A stretch of DNA of 64,000 nt from Pseudomonadota bacterium. GTDB lineage: Bacteria; Pseudomonadota; Alphaproteobacteria; Sphingomonadales; Sphingomonadaceae. Location of the stretch: the NCBI GenBank assembly GCA_029779535.1, contig JAKPAG010000098.1, positions 1 to 64,000 of the forward strand, read 5' to 3'. Positions 1-9,633 of this stretch are shown here, in pieces. Position numbers and translations under genes: made by a program. A model generated the notes under the pieces. That model was not told the DNA's origin, made no database searches, and saw only the letters and a program-made list of their open reading frames with translations. The first letter of the stretch is position 1; each line of letters starts with the position of its first letter.

Positions 1-21
1 CAACCAATGCCAACACACAAA

Positions 22-43
22 CAGCCCCGCTTCGGCGGGGCTG
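22..43. terminator. Hairpin terminator
   Basis: A perfect 9-bp stem (CAGCCCCGC / GCGGGGCTG) closes on a TTCG tetraloop, and ATTGCGTTTT follows on the plus strand. It looks like an intrinsic terminator for a gene left of the window, or one that works in both directions. Confidence 0.7.
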
Positions 44-308
44 ATTGCGTTTTGCCGCCGCGCTTCCCGGCCGGTTACTTGCCCTCGAGGCCGATCAACC
101 ACCAATCCAGCGGCGCGCCAATCCGCAACCAGCACACCGACCGAGCCCAGCACGCCTCAGCCATGGCCGCCGATACATCCCCGCAGGCCCTATCGTGAAC
201 CTGGATGCCCAGCACAAGGACCGGCGTCACTCAGGCCTGCCGCGAGCAGCGCGGGGCTGCCGGCCGCGGCGAAACCAACAGTCCACGACGCAAAACGCCG
301 TTTACGCA
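44..308. other. Intergenic stretch without a supported gene
   Basis: Between the terminator and the end of gmk I see no gene I can support. The minus strand holds a 51-codon GTG-start frame (230 to 75) ending in a Trp- and Gly-rich tail, with no clear ribosome site and no family likeness. Long plus-strand frames here are antisense to gmk. A small hairpin (AAACG-C-CGTTT) lies just after the gmk stop and may help end transcription. Confidence 0.4.
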
Positions 309-962
<654 letters not shown>

Positions 963-992
963 GCGCTTCATTCGCGCATGGCGGGCCAGGGA

Positions 993-1271
993 TCAAGTGT
1001 CGGGGCTGGCCTTTTTCGGACCGGCCCGCTTGCGTTCGCGCCGCCGGTCATAGAGCTTCTTGGCGAGAGCGCCCGAAACAACGACGATCGCGCCGGGGAC
1101 GGAGCTGGTGGCCACGCGCAGCGCCACCGCGCCGACCGCGCCGCGCAGCAGGTTGCGATCCCTTGGCTGAGCCTCCGGCTTGTCCGGCAAGGCACGCCTG
1201 ACCGCCACGTCCAGCAGCCGGCTTCCGCCCTTGCGGGCCAGCGTGGCCAGGATGCGGTCCGCCCCGGTCAT
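993..1271 (-). CDS. Small basic protein with one hydrophobic segment
   Basis: 92 residues. A central hydrophobic stretch (residues ~43-68, rich in Ala, Val and Gly) could span the membrane once. The C-terminus is very basic (KKLYDRRRERKR) and would be expected on the cytoplasmic side. I do not recognise the family. It lies 10 bases after the SspB-like gene and 21 bases before gmk on the same strand, so the three are probably co-transcribed. Codon use and length are consistent with a real gene, but function is unknown. Confidence 0.6.
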   Translation of the reverse strand: MTGADRILATLARKGGSRLLDVAVRRALPDKPEAQPRDRNLLRGAVGAVALRVATSSVPGAIVVVSGALAKKLYDRRRERKRAGPKKASPDT

Positions 1272-1281
1272 CGCCGCGCGC

Positions 1282-1776
1282 TCATTTCTTGCGGCCGAAA
1301 TCCACCGTGACCACGTTCGAGCCGTCGTCGCTCGTCACCGCGGGGGCGGCGCCGGGCGCGTCATTCTCGGCCGCTTCGTGCGCCTCGGGGGCGGCATCGG
1401 CCTGAACGGCCTGGAATTGCAGCCCGAAATCCACCGCCGGATCGACGAAGGCGGTGATTGCGGCAAAAGGAATGTCGAGCTTGGCCGGCAGCTGGTTGAA
1501 CGACAGGCCCACGGTAAAGCCGGTCTCGTTCACTCCCAGGTCCCAGAACTTGTTCTGGAGCACGATGGTCATCTCGTCCGGGAAGCGTTCGCGCAGGTGC
1601 GCCGGGATCGAGACGCCGGGCGCGCCGGTCTTGAAAGTGATGTAGAAGTGGTGATCGCCCGGCAGCATCCCGCCGCCGTCCACGATCTGGCCCAGCACGC
1701 GGCCGACCACGGCGCGAAGGGCTTCCTGCACGATTTCGTCGTAGGGGATCAGGCTGTCGGGCATGTCATCGCTCAT
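1282..1776 (-). CDS. SspB-family protein (ClpXP adaptor-like)
   Basis: 164 residues. The N-terminal two thirds (DSLIPYDEIVQEALR... and HHFYITFKTGAPGVSIP...) match the alphaproteobacterial SspB-like family. In Caulobacter the SspB-alpha adaptor delivers ssrA-tagged proteins to the ClpXP protease. The acidic tail (AAENDAPGAAP...) and C-terminal VDFGRKK fit an adaptor with a flexible ClpX-binding tail. An ATG at 1776 is preferred over the frame opening at 1884, because the first 36 residues there show no family likeness and overlap the start of the divergent hisB. Confidence 0.85.
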   Translation of the reverse strand: MSDDMPDSLIPYDEIVQEALRAVVGRVLGQIVDGGGMLPGDHHFYITFKTGAPGVSIPAHLRERFPDEMTIVLQNKFWDLGVNETGFTVGLSFNQLPAKLDIPFAAITAFVDPAVDFGLQFQAVQADAAPEAHEAAENDAPGAAPAVTSDDGSNVVTVDFGRKK

Positions 1777-1858
1777 CCGCTTCAAGTGGCCATGCCGCGC
1801 GGCGCGGTCAAGGGCAAAGCGCTTGCACCTGCCTGATTCCAGCCTATAGGCCCAGCCT

Positions 1859-2452
1859 ATGCGCACCGCCCGGATCGTCCGCAAGACTCACGAAACCGAC
1901 ATTGCCGTCGAGGTGAATCTCGACGGCACCGGCAAGTATGACGTGTCCACCGGGATTGGCTTTCTCGATCACATGATCGAACAGTTCAGCCGCCATTCGC
2001 TGATCGACCTGACCTGCCACATCAAGGGCGACCTGCACGTCGACCAGCACCATACGACCGAGGACAGCGCGATCGCGATCGGCCAGGCGATTGCCCAGGC
2101 GCTGGGCGACAAGGGCGGGATCGGCCGTTACGGCGAGGCGCATTCCGCCATGGACGAAGCGCTGAGCCGCGTCGTGCTCGACATTTCGGGGCGCCCCTGG
2201 CTGGTGTGGAACGCCGCCTTCACCCAGGAACGCCTGGGCGAGATGGATACCGAGTTGTTCGAACACTGGTTCCAGTCAATCGCGCAGGCGGTGGGGATCA
2301 CCCTGCACATCGAGTTGCTCTACGGCAGCAACAACCACCACATCTGCGAAGGCATCTTCAAGGGCTTCGCCCGCGCCATGCGCCAGGCGGTGGAACTGGA
2401 CCCGCGCAAGGGCGGGGCCGTGCCGAGCACCAAGGGCCAGCTCGGTGGCTGA
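1859..2452 (+). CDS. hisB: Imidazoleglycerol-phosphate dehydratase
   Basis: Dehydrates imidazole glycerol phosphate to imidazole acetol phosphate in histidine synthesis. 197 residues, the usual size of the monofunctional enzyme. The metal-binding motifs are plain: [14 protein letters not shown] near the N-terminus, [18 protein letters not shown], and the repeat copy with [16 protein letters not shown]. First gene of a tightly packed his operon; its last 8 bases overlap the GTG start of hisH. The short divergent gap to the SspB-like gene must hold both promoters. Confidence 0.97.
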   Translation: MRTARIVRKTHETDIAVEVNLDGTGKYDVSTGIGFLDHMIEQFSRHSLIDLTCHIKGDLHVDQHHTTEDSAIAIGQAIAQALGDKGGIGRYGEAHSAMDEALSRVVLDISGRPWLVWNAAFTQERLGEMDTELFEHWFQSIAQAVGITLHIELLYGSNNHHICEGIFKGFARAMRQAVELDPRKGGAVPSTKGQLGG

Positions 2453-3065
2453 AGTCCTCGCGCTGATCGATTACGGCGCGGGGAATCTCCATTCGGTCGC
2501 CAACGCGCTGAAAGCCGCCGGGGCAGAAAATGTCCTGGTCACCGCCGATCCTGACGTGGTGCGCGCAGCGGACCGGATCGTCCTGCCGGGCGTGGGCAGC
2601 TTCAAGGCCTGCGCCGAAGGGCTGCGCGCGATCCCGCATCTGGTTGAAGCGATGAGCGAGCGGGTGCTGGTGGGCGGCGCGCCGTTCCTGGGCATCTGCG
2701 TTGGCATGCAGTTGCTGGCGACGCGCGGCGTCGAACACGGCATTACCCCGGGGCTGGGCTGGATCGCCGGCGAAGTGCGGCTGATCGAGCGGACCGACCC
2801 CGCGATCAAGATTCCCCACATGGGCTGGAACGACGTGATCGTTCGCCCCCACGCGCCGCTGGTCGAAGCGGGCGAGGCCTATTTCCTGCATTCCTACCAC
2901 TTCGTCCCCGAAGATGGGCATCACGCCGTGGCCATGACCGATCATGGCGGCGGGCTGGTTGCCGCCGTGGCGCGCGAAAACGTGGTGGGGGTGCAGTTCC
3001 ATCCGGAAAAGAGCCAGGCCTATGGCCTCGCGCTGCTCCGCACGTTCCTGGAGTGGAAGCCGTGA
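2445..3065 (+). CDS. hisH: Imidazole glycerol phosphate synthase, glutaminase subunit
   Basis: Hydrolyses glutamine and channels ammonia to HisF. 206 residues, a class I glutamine amidotransferase: oxyanion region PGVGSFKAC, nucleophile Cys in [11 protein letters not shown] (~residue 84), and the His/Glu pair in [12 protein letters not shown] near residues 185-187. Starts with GTG inside the end of hisB and overlaps hisA by GTGA, so translation of the three is probably coupled. Confidence 0.97.
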   Translation: MAEVLALIDYGAGNLHSVANALKAAGAENVLVTADPDVVRAADRIVLPGVGSFKACAEGLRAIPHLVEAMSERVLVGGAPFLGICVGMQLLATRGVEHGITPGLGWIAGEVRLIERTDPAIKIPHMGWNDVIVRPHAPLVEAGEAYFLHSYHFVPEDGHHAVAMTDHGGGLVAAVARENVVGVQFHPEKSQAYGLALLRTFLEWKP

Positions 3066-3790
3066 TTGTCTTTCCCGCGATCGATCTGAAGCAGGGCCAG
3101 GTCGTGCGCCTGGCCGAAGGCGACATGGACCGCGCCACGATCTATGGCGACAACCCGGCCGCCCAGGCGATGAAGTTCGCCGAGGCCGGATCGCAGTTCC
3201 TCCACGTGGTCGATCTCGACGGCTCGTTCGCCGGACGAGCGGAAAACCGCGCCGCGGTGGAAGCGATCCTGGCGGAATTTCCGGGCCATGTGCAGCTGGG
3301 CGGCGGTATCCGCACGCGCGAGGCGGTGGAAGGCTGGTTCGACCTTGGCGTCAGCCGGGTCGTGATGGGCACCGCCGCGCTGAAGGACCCGCAGTTCGTC
3401 AAGGACATGGCGAAGGAGTTCCCGGGCGGGATCGTGGTGGCGGTCGACGCGCGCGATGGCATGGTTGCAACCGAAGGCTGGGCCGAAGTGTCGGACGTTT
3501 CGGTGGTCGATCTCGCCCGCCGGTTCGAGGATGCGGGCGTCGCCAGCCTGCTGTTCACCGACATCGGCCGCGACGGGCTCTTGAAGGGCGTGAACATCGA
3601 TGCGACGGTCGAACTGGCGCGGCAGGTCGATCTGCCGGTGATCGCCAGTGGCGGGGTCAAGGGGCTGGACGACATTCACATCCTCTCGCTGCACGCGGCT
3701 GACGGGATCGAAGGGGTGATTACGGGCCGCGCGCTCTATGACGGGCGGCTCGATCTGGCGGCGGCCATTGCCATGGCCAACCGGGCCTGA
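3062..3790 (+). CDS. hisA: ProFAR isomerase
   Basis: Opens the ribose ring of ProFAR to give PRFAR, an Amadori rearrangement in histidine synthesis. A TIM barrel with the half-barrel signature: catalytic Asp in FPAIDLKQGQVVRL, the phosphate motif GGGIRTREA, the second Asp region (LFTDIGRDGLLKGVN) and the second phosphate site (IASGGVKGLDDI). A GTG at 3062 gives the standard MIVFPAIDL start and a 4-base overlap with hisH; an upstream GTG at 3053 would add three residues and is less likely. Confidence 0.96.
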   Translation: MIVFPAIDLKQGQVVRLAEGDMDRATIYGDNPAAQAMKFAEAGSQFLHVVDLDGSFAGRAENRAAVEAILAEFPGHVQLGGGIRTREAVEGWFDLGVSRVVMGTAALKDPQFVKDMAKEFPGGIVVAVDARDGMVATEGWAEVSDVSVVDLARRFEDAGVASLLFTDIGRDGLLKGVNIDATVELARQVDLPVIASGGVKGLDDIHILSLHAADGIEGVITGRALYDGRLDLAAAIAMANRA

Positions 3791-3793
3791 GCC

Positions 3794-4555
3794 ATGACCG
3801 TCCGCATCCGCGTCATCCCTTGTCTCGATGTCCGCGATGGCCGCGTGGTCAAGGGGGTGAACTTCGTTGACCTGCGCGATGCCGGCGATCCGGTGGAGCA
3901 GGCCCGCGCCTATGACGCGGCCGGGGCGGACGAATTGTGCTTCCTGGATATCAGCGCCAGCCACGAAGGGCGCGGCACGCTGCTGGATGTGGTCCGGCGC
4001 ACCGCCGAAGTTTGCTTCATGCCGCTGACCGTGGGCGGGGGCGTCCGCTCGGTCGAGGATGCGCGCGCGCTGCTGCTGGCAGGCGCGGACAAGGTCGCGG
4101 TCAACAGCGCGGCGGTATCCCGGCCCGAAGTGGTGTCCGACAGTGCCGAAAAGATGGGCAGCCAGTGCATCGTCGCCTCGGTCGATGCCCGCCGCACGGG
4201 CGAGGGGCGGTGGGAGATTTTCACCCACGGCGGGCGCAAGGCGACCGGGATCGATGCCGTGGCCCATGCCGTGAGCCTGGCCGAACTGGGGGCGGGCGAA
4301 CTGCTCGTCACCTCGATGGATGGCGATGGCACGCAGAAGGGTTACGATCTGGAGCTCACTCGCACCATTGCCGATGCGGTGTCGGTGCCGGTGGTGGCCA
4401 GTGGCGGGGTCGGCACGCTCGATCACCTGGTCGAAGGGGTGACCAAGGGCCATGCCAGCGCGGTGCTGGCGGCTTCGATCTTCCATTTCGGCACTTACAC
4501 CATTGCCCAGGCCCACGCCGCACTGCGCGCCGCCGGCCTGCCCGCGCGGGGTTAG
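3794..4555 (+). CDS. hisF: Imidazole glycerol phosphate synthase, cyclase subunit
   Basis: Partner of HisH; uses ammonia to turn PRFAR into imidazole glycerol phosphate and AICAR. 253 residues, full-length TIM barrel. Catalytic Asp in [15 protein letters not shown] (~residue 12) and in [17 protein letters not shown] (~residue 176), with phosphate sites LTVGGGVRS and [11 protein letters not shown]. Three bases after hisA, same operon. Confidence 0.97.
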   Translation: MTVRIRVIPCLDVRDGRVVKGVNFVDLRDAGDPVEQARAYDAAGADELCFLDISASHEGRGTLLDVVRRTAEVCFMPLTVGGGVRSVEDARALLLAGADKVAVNSAAVSRPEVVSDSAEKMGSQCIVASVDARRTGEGRWEIFTHGGRKATGIDAVAHAVSLAELGAGELLVTSMDGDGTQKGYDLELTRTIADAVSVPVVASGGVGTLDHLVEGVTKGHASAVLAASIFHFGTYTIAQAHAALRAAGLPARG

Positions 4556-4662
4556 CTGACGGCCCGCTGACGGTTTGCTGAACGGGCGCGGCCAGTCCCG
4601 GCTTGGGACGTCCCCTGTCATGGCCATTGCGCGCGGCGCCGGCATGACGCAGGCCGCGTGGC

Positions 4663-4830
4663 ATGATCGGCCGTTGTGTCATTGCCCTGTCCGTCCTGCT
4701 GGCCGCCGCTCCGGCCCTGGCCCAGTCGGGCGCCTCGATCCCGGAACCGTCGGATGCCCTGCTGTTTGGGCTTGGCTTTGCCGGGCTGGTGATCGGCCGC
4801 TGGGCCGCGCGCCACAAGCCGGGCGATTGA
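4663..4830 (+). CDS. Small PEP-CTERM sorting-signal protein inside the his operon
   Basis: A 55-residue protein. It has a secretory signal peptide (hydrophobic residues 5-20 ending ALAQ), then the Pro-Glu-Pro motif in SIPEPSDA, a hydrophobic helix (LLFGLGFAGLVIGRWAA) and a basic tail (RHKPGD). This is the layout of a PEP-CTERM sorting domain recognised by exosortase, with almost no cargo between signal and sorting signal. It lies in the 322-base gap between hisF and hisE. Start at ATG 4663 is set by the signal peptide. Identification of the sorting domain is by pattern, and its partner exosortase is not in the window. Confidence 0.65.
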   Translation: MIGRCVIALSVLLAAAPALAQSGASIPEPSDALLFGLGFAGLVIGRWAARHKPGD

Positions 4831-4877
4831 GCGCCGCTGCTTGACCTGAGCGCCAGTGCGAAGCATGGCTTGGCGCC

Positions 4878-5195
4878 ATGGATACCCTGACCCGCCTTGC
4901 CGCCACCATCGCATCGCGCCGGGGCGCCGATCCCGCCAGCAGCTGGGTGGCCAAGCTGCACGCGCGCGGCGTGCCCGTGATTGCCAAGAAGCTGGGCGAG
5001 GAAGCCGTCGAAACGGTGATCGCTGCCTTGTCGGGCAGCCGCGACGAACTGGTTGGCGAGGCCGCCGACACGATCTTTCACCTGCTGGTGCTGCTGGACG
5101 CCAAGGGGGTCAGCCTGGACGAAGTGCTGGCCGAACTGGACCGCCGCGAAGGCACCAGCGGGATTGCCGAAAAAGCCGCAAGGAAGCCTGACTGA
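4878..5195 (+). CDS. hisE: Phosphoribosyl-ATP pyrophosphatase
   Basis: Second step of histidine synthesis: removes pyrophosphate from PR-ATP. 105 residues, a MazG-like all-helical protein with the metal-binding motif [14 protein letters not shown] and [13 protein letters not shown] (residues ~37-76). HisI is not fused and is not in the window. Its stop overlaps the start of the HIT gene by one base (TGATG). Confidence 0.95.
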   Translation: MDTLTRLAATIASRRGADPASSWVAKLHARGVPVIAKKLGEEAVETVIAALSGSRDELVGEAADTIFHLLVLLDAKGVSLDEVLAELDRREGTSGIAEKAARKPD

Positions 5196-5572
5196 TGCCG
5201 ATCGATCCGACGCTGCCCTACGATCCGAACAACATCTTCGCGAAGATCCTGCGCGGGGAAATCCCGAACAAGACCGTCTATGAAGACGAATGGGCGCTGG
5301 CGTTCCACGACATCAACCCGCAGGCCCCGGTGCACGTGCTGGTGATCCCCAAGGGGCCCTATGTCAGCTGGGATGATTTTTCCGTCCGCGCCAGCAGCGA
5401 TGAAATCGCCGGGTTCATCCGCGCCGTCGGCCAGGTCGCGCGCGATCTGGGGCTGGTCGAGCCGGGCTACCGCCTGCTTGCCAATATCGGCCAGCACGGC
5501 CACCAGGAAGTGCCGCACCTGCACGTCCACATCTTTGGCGGGCGCCAGTTGGGGCTGATGCTGCCGCGCTAG
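5195..5572 (+). CDS. HIT-family nucleotide hydrolase (HinT-like)
   Basis: 125 residues with the histidine-triad motif HLHVHIFGG near the C-terminus and the typical N-terminal NNIFAKILRGEIPNKTVYED. Family members hydrolyse purine nucleotide phosphoramidates such as AMP-lysine. It follows hisE directly, an arrangement common in sphingomonads. Probably last in the his operon, since a gap of 80 bases precedes ybgC. Confidence 0.92.
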   Translation: MPIDPTLPYDPNNIFAKILRGEIPNKTVYEDEWALAFHDINPQAPVHVLVIPKGPYVSWDDFSVRASSDEIAGFIRAVGQVARDLGLVEPGYRLLANIGQHGHQEVPHLHVHIFGGRQLGLMLPR

Positions 5573-5652
5573 GCCAGGGCGCGCGATTAATGCGCCCTGC
5601 CGAACGAGTGCCCTTGCCCTGCGAGTCGCCACCCGGCTAAAGCTGTGGCCGC

Positions 5653-6111
5653 ATGACGTCTTTTCCCGCCCCGCCATCCGGCCTGATCGAAGGCAAGCTG
5701 CACCGTTTCGCGGTGCGCGCCTATTTCGAGGACACGGACCTGTCGGGCGTGGTCTACCACGCCAATTACCTGCGCTGGTTCGAACGCGCCCGGTCGGACT
5801 TCGTCCGGCTGCTGGGGATTGACCAACGCGCGGTGAATGACAGCGGCGAGGGCGCCTTTGCCGTCGCTGACCTGACGATCCGCTATGCCGCCCCGGCCCG
5901 GCTGGACGATGGCGTCTTGATCGAAACCATCTGCGACGAGCTGGGTGCGGCCAGTTGCCGGATGCATCAGAAGGCTTTCCGCGAGGATGGCCTGCTCTTG
6001 TCCGAAGCGCGCTTTCGCATCGGCTTCGTTGCCCCCGATGGCCGCCCGCGCCGCATGCCCGCGCCGTGGCGCGCGGCCTTTGCCAGCATTGTTACCGAAG
6101 GATCCCAATGA
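5653..6111 (+). CDS. ybgC: Tol-Pal-associated acyl-CoA thioesterase
   Basis: 152-residue hotdog-fold thioesterase. The active-site stretch FEDTDLSGVVYHANYLRWFERAR (residues ~26-48, catalytic Asp in the first DTD) is diagnostic of YbgC/4-hydroxybenzoyl-CoA thioesterases. First gene of the tol-pal operon; its stop overlaps the tolQ start by ATGA. The family acts on acyl-CoA or acyl-ACP and is linked to phospholipid metabolism. Confidence 0.93.
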   Translation: MTSFPAPPSGLIEGKLHRFAVRAYFEDTDLSGVVYHANYLRWFERARSDFVRLLGIDQRAVNDSGEGAFAVADLTIRYAAPARLDDGVLIETICDELGAASCRMHQKAFREDGLLLSEARFRIGFVAPDGRPRRMPAPWRAAFASIVTEGSQ

Positions 6112-6812
6112 CCCAGCTTGCCCTGCTTGCCGCCGCGGCGGTTGCCCCGCGCCATCTCGACCCGGTGAAACTGTTCATGGACGCGGACATCGTGGTGCAG
6201 CTGGTCATGGCCGGGCTGGTGCTGGCCAGCATCTGGGTCTGGGCGATCGTGATCTCGTTCAGCCTGCGCATGGCCGGGATCCGCAAGCGCACCGATGCCT
6301 ATGAAAAGGACTTCTGGAAAGCGCCCAACATCGACGAATACCAGGCCGAAATGGGCAAGGGCGAAGTGCCGATTGCCCGGGTCGTCGCGGCGGGGCTGGC
6401 CGAATGGCGCCGTTCGGTCGGCAGCAAGCCGATCGACCGCGAAGGCACCCGCCAGCGCCTTGCCGTGGTGATGGACAGCGCCGTCGCGCTGGAGGCCGAC
6501 AAGCTGGCGGAGCGGCTGAACTTCCTCGCCACGGTCGGCTCGGTCGCGCCCTTCGTCGGGCTGTTCGGGACCGTCTGGGGGATCATGAACAGCTTCTTCC
6601 AGATCGGGCAGCAGCAGAACTCGTCGCTCGCAGTGGTGGCGCCGGGGATTTCCGAAGCGCTGTTCGCCACGGCCATCGGCCTGTTCGCCGCGATCCCGGC
6701 GGTCATTGCCTACAACCGCTTCTCGCACCGCGTGAATGCCTATGAAGCGCGGTTGCAGCGCTTTGCCGACCGCTTCCACGCCAGCCTCAGCCGCGAGCTG
6801 GAGGCGCAGTAA
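6108..6812 (+). CDS. tolQ: TolQ, inner-membrane proton channel subunit
   Basis: 234 residues. Three membrane segments are visible: residues ~25-50 (VVQLVMAGLVLASIWVWAIVI), ~140-165 (FLATVGSVAPFVGLFGTVWGIM) and ~180-205 (SEALFATAIGLFAAIPAVIAYN). The last two form the MotA/TolQ/ExbB proton-channel core. With TolR it harvests the proton motive force to drive TolA and outer-membrane constriction at division. Start fixed by ATGA overlap with ybgC. Confidence 0.96.
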   Translation: MTQLALLAAAAVAPRHLDPVKLFMDADIVVQLVMAGLVLASIWVWAIVISFSLRMAGIRKRTDAYEKDFWKAPNIDEYQAEMGKGEVPIARVVAAGLAEWRRSVGSKPIDREGTRQRLAVVMDSAVALEADKLAERLNFLATVGSVAPFVGLFGTVWGIMNSFFQIGQQQNSSLAVVAPGISEALFATAIGLFAAIPAVIAYNRFSHRVNAYEARLQRFADRFHASLSRELEAQ

Positions 6813-7297
6813 TGGCGATGGGGTCCGGCCCTTCATCGGCACGCGGCGCGCGGCGGCGCGGACGGGGGCGTGCGCCGCTGGCGGAAATCAACGTCACCCC
6901 GCTGGTCGACGTGATGCTGGTGCTGCTGATCATTTTCATGGTCACCGCTCCGCTGATGAACGCGGGCGTGCCGATCGACCTGCCCGACAGCAACGCCAAT
7001 GCCCTGGCGCAGGAACCGCAGCAGGTGGAAATCAGCCTGTCGCGCGATGGGCGGATCTACATCGACCAGACCGAACTGGCGCCGGGCGAGCTGCCCGCGC
7101 GGCTGGCCGCCATGCCGCGAGGTGCCGATGGCAAGCCGCCGCTGGTCACCCTGCGCGCCGACAAGACGCTGGACTATGGCCGGGTGATGCAGGTGATGGG
7201 CGAATTGAACCACGCCGGGTTCAATGCCATTTCGCTGGTCACAAACGCGTCTGCCGCCCCGGCGCCGGTCATCGGCAGTTCAGCGACCGCGCCGTAA
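6812..7297 (+). CDS. tolR: TolR, ExbD-family subunit
   Basis: 161 residues, a single N-terminal membrane helix (residues ~27-47) with the proton-carrying Asp in NVTPLVDVMLVLLIIFMV, then a periplasmic domain. Begins on the last base of the tolQ stop. The arginine-rich N-terminus gives the expected cytoplasmic-inside topology. Confidence 0.95.
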   Translation: MAMGSGPSSARGARRRGRGRAPLAEINVTPLVDVMLVLLIIFMVTAPLMNAGVPIDLPDSNANALAQEPQQVEISLSRDGRIYIDQTELAPGELPARLAAMPRGADGKPPLVTLRADKTLDYGRVMQVMGELNHAGFNAISLVTNASAAPAPVIGSSATAP

Positions 7298-7307
7298 GCC
7301 CGGTCAG

Positions 7308-8198
7308 ATGGCGCAGCAGTCCCTTCGCAAGGAAGAAGCCCTTGGTCTGGCCGTGGCATTGGCCGCGCATGCCGGGCTGGTCGCGTTCCTGCTGCTGAAG
7401 CCGCCTGCGCCGAGCGCGCCCCGGCCCGAACGCATCACCGTGACGCTGAGCGACGAGGTGGGGCTGACTTCAGCCGCGCCCAGCCCGACCGCCGATGCCG
7501 CGCCCGATAGCGGCCCTGATCTGGGCGAACCCGCACCCGAACCCAGCCCGGCGCCGCCGCCGCCCAAGCCCGAACCGCAGGTCCAGCCCAGGCCGCAGCC
7601 CACGGCCGTGCCGGCGCCCCAGCCCAAACCGCAGCCCAAACCCCTGCCTGTCGTTCCGCCCAAGCCGGCCGTGCCGGTCAAGCCAGTGGTCAAGCCCGCG
7701 CCCGCGAAGCCAGCCCCGGCCAGGCCTGTCGCCGCCCCGGCCCGGCCCGCTGCGGCAGCGCCCGCGGCCAAGCCTGCCGCCAAGCCCGGTGCGTCGCGCT
7801 TCGCCGATGCGTTCAACAAGGGCATCCCCGGCGCTACCGGCAAGACCCCGGCTCAAAATCCGCCTGCTGCCACGATCGGCCCGGCGGTGCGTTCGGCGCT
7901 GGCCGGGGCGATCTCGCGCCAGCTCAAGCCCAAATGGGTCGCGCCGCAGGGGATGGAAGCGGAAAAGCTGGTCACGATCCTGGCTTGGGATCTCAACCCC
8001 GATGGCACGCTGGCCGGCAGCCCCCGGGTGGTGCGCCAGGACGGGATCACCGATGCCAACCGCGCCCAGGCCCAGCGCCATGCCGAACAGGCCGTGCGCG
8101 CGGTGCGGCTGGCCGCGCCGTTCGACCTGCCGTCCGAATATTACCCCGCCTGGAAGCGGATCGCCGAATTCCGCTTCGACCGGAGATTGTCGCAATGA
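7308..8198 (+). CDS. tolA: TolA, periplasm-spanning protein
   Basis: 296 residues. Membrane helix at residues ~11-27 (LGLAVALAAHAGLVAFLLL), then a long low-complexity Pro/Lys/Ala stretch (~residues 65-165, repeated PKP, PQP and APA blocks), then a compact C-terminal domain (~200-296) resembling TolA/TonB domains. The middle is proline-rich where the enterobacterial TolA has an alanine/lysine helix. ATG 7308 is chosen because the longer frame from 7224 overlaps tolR and adds a non-membrane leader. Overlaps tolB by ATGA. Confidence 0.9.
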   Translation: MAQQSLRKEEALGLAVALAAHAGLVAFLLLKPPAPSAPRPERITVTLSDEVGLTSAAPSPTADAAPDSGPDLGEPAPEPSPAPPPPKPEPQVQPRPQPTAVPAPQPKPQPKPLPVVPPKPAVPVKPVVKPAPAKPAPARPVAAPARPAAAAPAAKPAAKPGASRFADAFNKGIPGATGKTPAQNPPAATIGPAVRSALAGAISRQLKPKWVAPQGMEAEKLVTILAWDLNPDGTLAGSPRVVRQDGITDANRAQAQRHAEQAVRAVRLAAPFDLPSEYYPAWKRIAEFRFDRRLSQ

Positions 8199-9577
8199 AG
8201 TTGCCCGTTCTGACCGCCCTGGCCCTGGTTCTGGCCGCCCCGCTGGCCGCGCAGCAGGCCGCGCCAAGTCCCGCGCCCGCGCCGCCGCCCGCTGCTCCCG
8301 CCGCCGATGCGGGGCTGTCGGGCGCGGTTTCCGACGAAAGCGACTGGCAGGACCTGGGCATTGCCATCCCCGCCTTTGCCACCGATGCCGATGTGCCGAC
8401 CCAGGCCAGCGCGGGCAGCACCGCGGCGCTGGGCTACAGCGTGGCCGCCGTCATCACGGCCGACCTCAAGAACAACGGCCTCTTCAAGCCGGTCGGCCCC
8501 GATGCCCTGCCGCGCCCCGCCTTTGCCGAAGTGCAGGCCCCGGCCTATGCCGGCTGGCGTTCGCGCAGCGCGGAAATGCTGGTGCAGGGCTATGTCCGCG
8601 CCGGGGCTGACGGGCAGGTCACGGTCGGCTGCTACCTTTACGACGTGGCGCTGGGCCAGCAGCTTGCCAAGGCGGGCTGGACCGTTGCCCCCGGCGACTG
8701 GCGCCGCGCCGCGCACAAGTGCGCCGACATGGTCTATTCCCGCCTGTCGGGTGAAAGCCCGTTCTTCGACAGTCGCATTGCCTATATCGCCGAAACCGGC
8801 CCCAAGGACCGGCGGATGAAGCGGCTGGCAATCATGGATTCGGACGGGGCCAACCACCGCTATCTGACCACCGGCCAGGCCACGGCGCTGACCCCGCGCT
8901 ATTCGCCGGACTACAAGTCGATCCTGTATCTCAGCTATTTCAACGGCCAGCCGCGGATCTACATCTACAACCTGGAAACCAACACCCAGCGCCTGCTGCT
9001 GTCGAGCCAGAACCCCGTGTTTGCCCCGCGCTGGTCGCCCGATGGCAAGTGGGTGCTCTATTCGATGGCGATTGCCGGCAATACCGACATCTACAAGCTG
9101 CCCAGCGCCGGCGGGGCCAGCATCAAGCTGACCGACAGCCCCGGGATCGACATCGGCGGATCGTTCAGCCCCGATGGCAGCCGGATCGTGTTCGAAAGCG
9201 ACCGGTCGGGCAGCCAGCAGGTCTATGTGATGAACGCCGATGGCACCGACCAGAAGCGGATCAGCTTCTTCGGTGGGCGCAGCGCCACGCCGGAATGGAG
9301 CCCGCGCGGCGATCAGATCGCCTTTACCCACATTGCCGGCAACCTGCGCATCGGGGTGATGAGCCCGTCCGGCGGGGAAATGCGCTATCTGACCGACAGC
9401 TGGCAGGATGAAGCGCCGACCTGGGCACCCAACGGCCGGATCATCCAGTTCTTCCGCACCGCGCGCGGCAGCGGCAAGACCGGGATCTGGCAGGTTGACC
9501 TGACCGGGCGCAACGAACGCAAGCTCGATACCCCGGTCGATGGCTCCGACCCCGCCTGGGGTCCGCTTCGTCCGTGA
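8195..9577 (+). CDS. tolB: TolB, periplasmic beta-propeller
   Basis: 460 residues. Signal peptide ending LAAPLAAQQ (~residue 21), Pro/Ala-rich linker, N-terminal TolB domain (residues ~60-200) and WD40-like PD40 repeats at the C-terminal side (for example FAPRWSPDGKWVLYS and FSPDGSRIVFESDRSG). Binds Pal and receives the signal from TolA. ATG 8195 is the only start giving a signal peptide. Confidence 0.96.
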   Translation: MKLPVLTALALVLAAPLAAQQAAPSPAPAPPPAAPAADAGLSGAVSDESDWQDLGIAIPAFATDADVPTQASAGSTAALGYSVAAVITADLKNNGLFKPVGPDALPRPAFAEVQAPAYAGWRSRSAEMLVQGYVRAGADGQVTVGCYLYDVALGQQLAKAGWTVAPGDWRRAAHKCADMVYSRLSGESPFFDSRIAYIAETGPKDRRMKRLAIMDSDGANHRYLTTGQATALTPRYSPDYKSILYLSYFNGQPRIYIYNLETNTQRLLLSSQNPVFAPRWSPDGKWVLYSMAIAGNTDIYKLPSAGGASIKLTDSPGIDIGGSFSPDGSRIVFESDRSGSQQVYVMNADGTDQKRISFFGGRSATPEWSPRGDQIAFTHIAGNLRIGVMSPSGGEMRYLTDSWQDEAPTWAPNGRIIQFFRTARGSGKTGIWQVDLTGRNERKLDTPVDGSDPAWGPLRP

Positions 9578-9633
9578 TGGCGGTTGACTCTGCCCCCCGA
9601 TTGACCCGTAATTCGCTGTAAAGGAGACCGCCG

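Noticed and set aside
7560..7800. Repeated CCC/GCC-rich stretch that looks like a DNA repeat
   Set aside because: It encodes the proline-rich linker of TolA in frame; no separate repeat element is needed.
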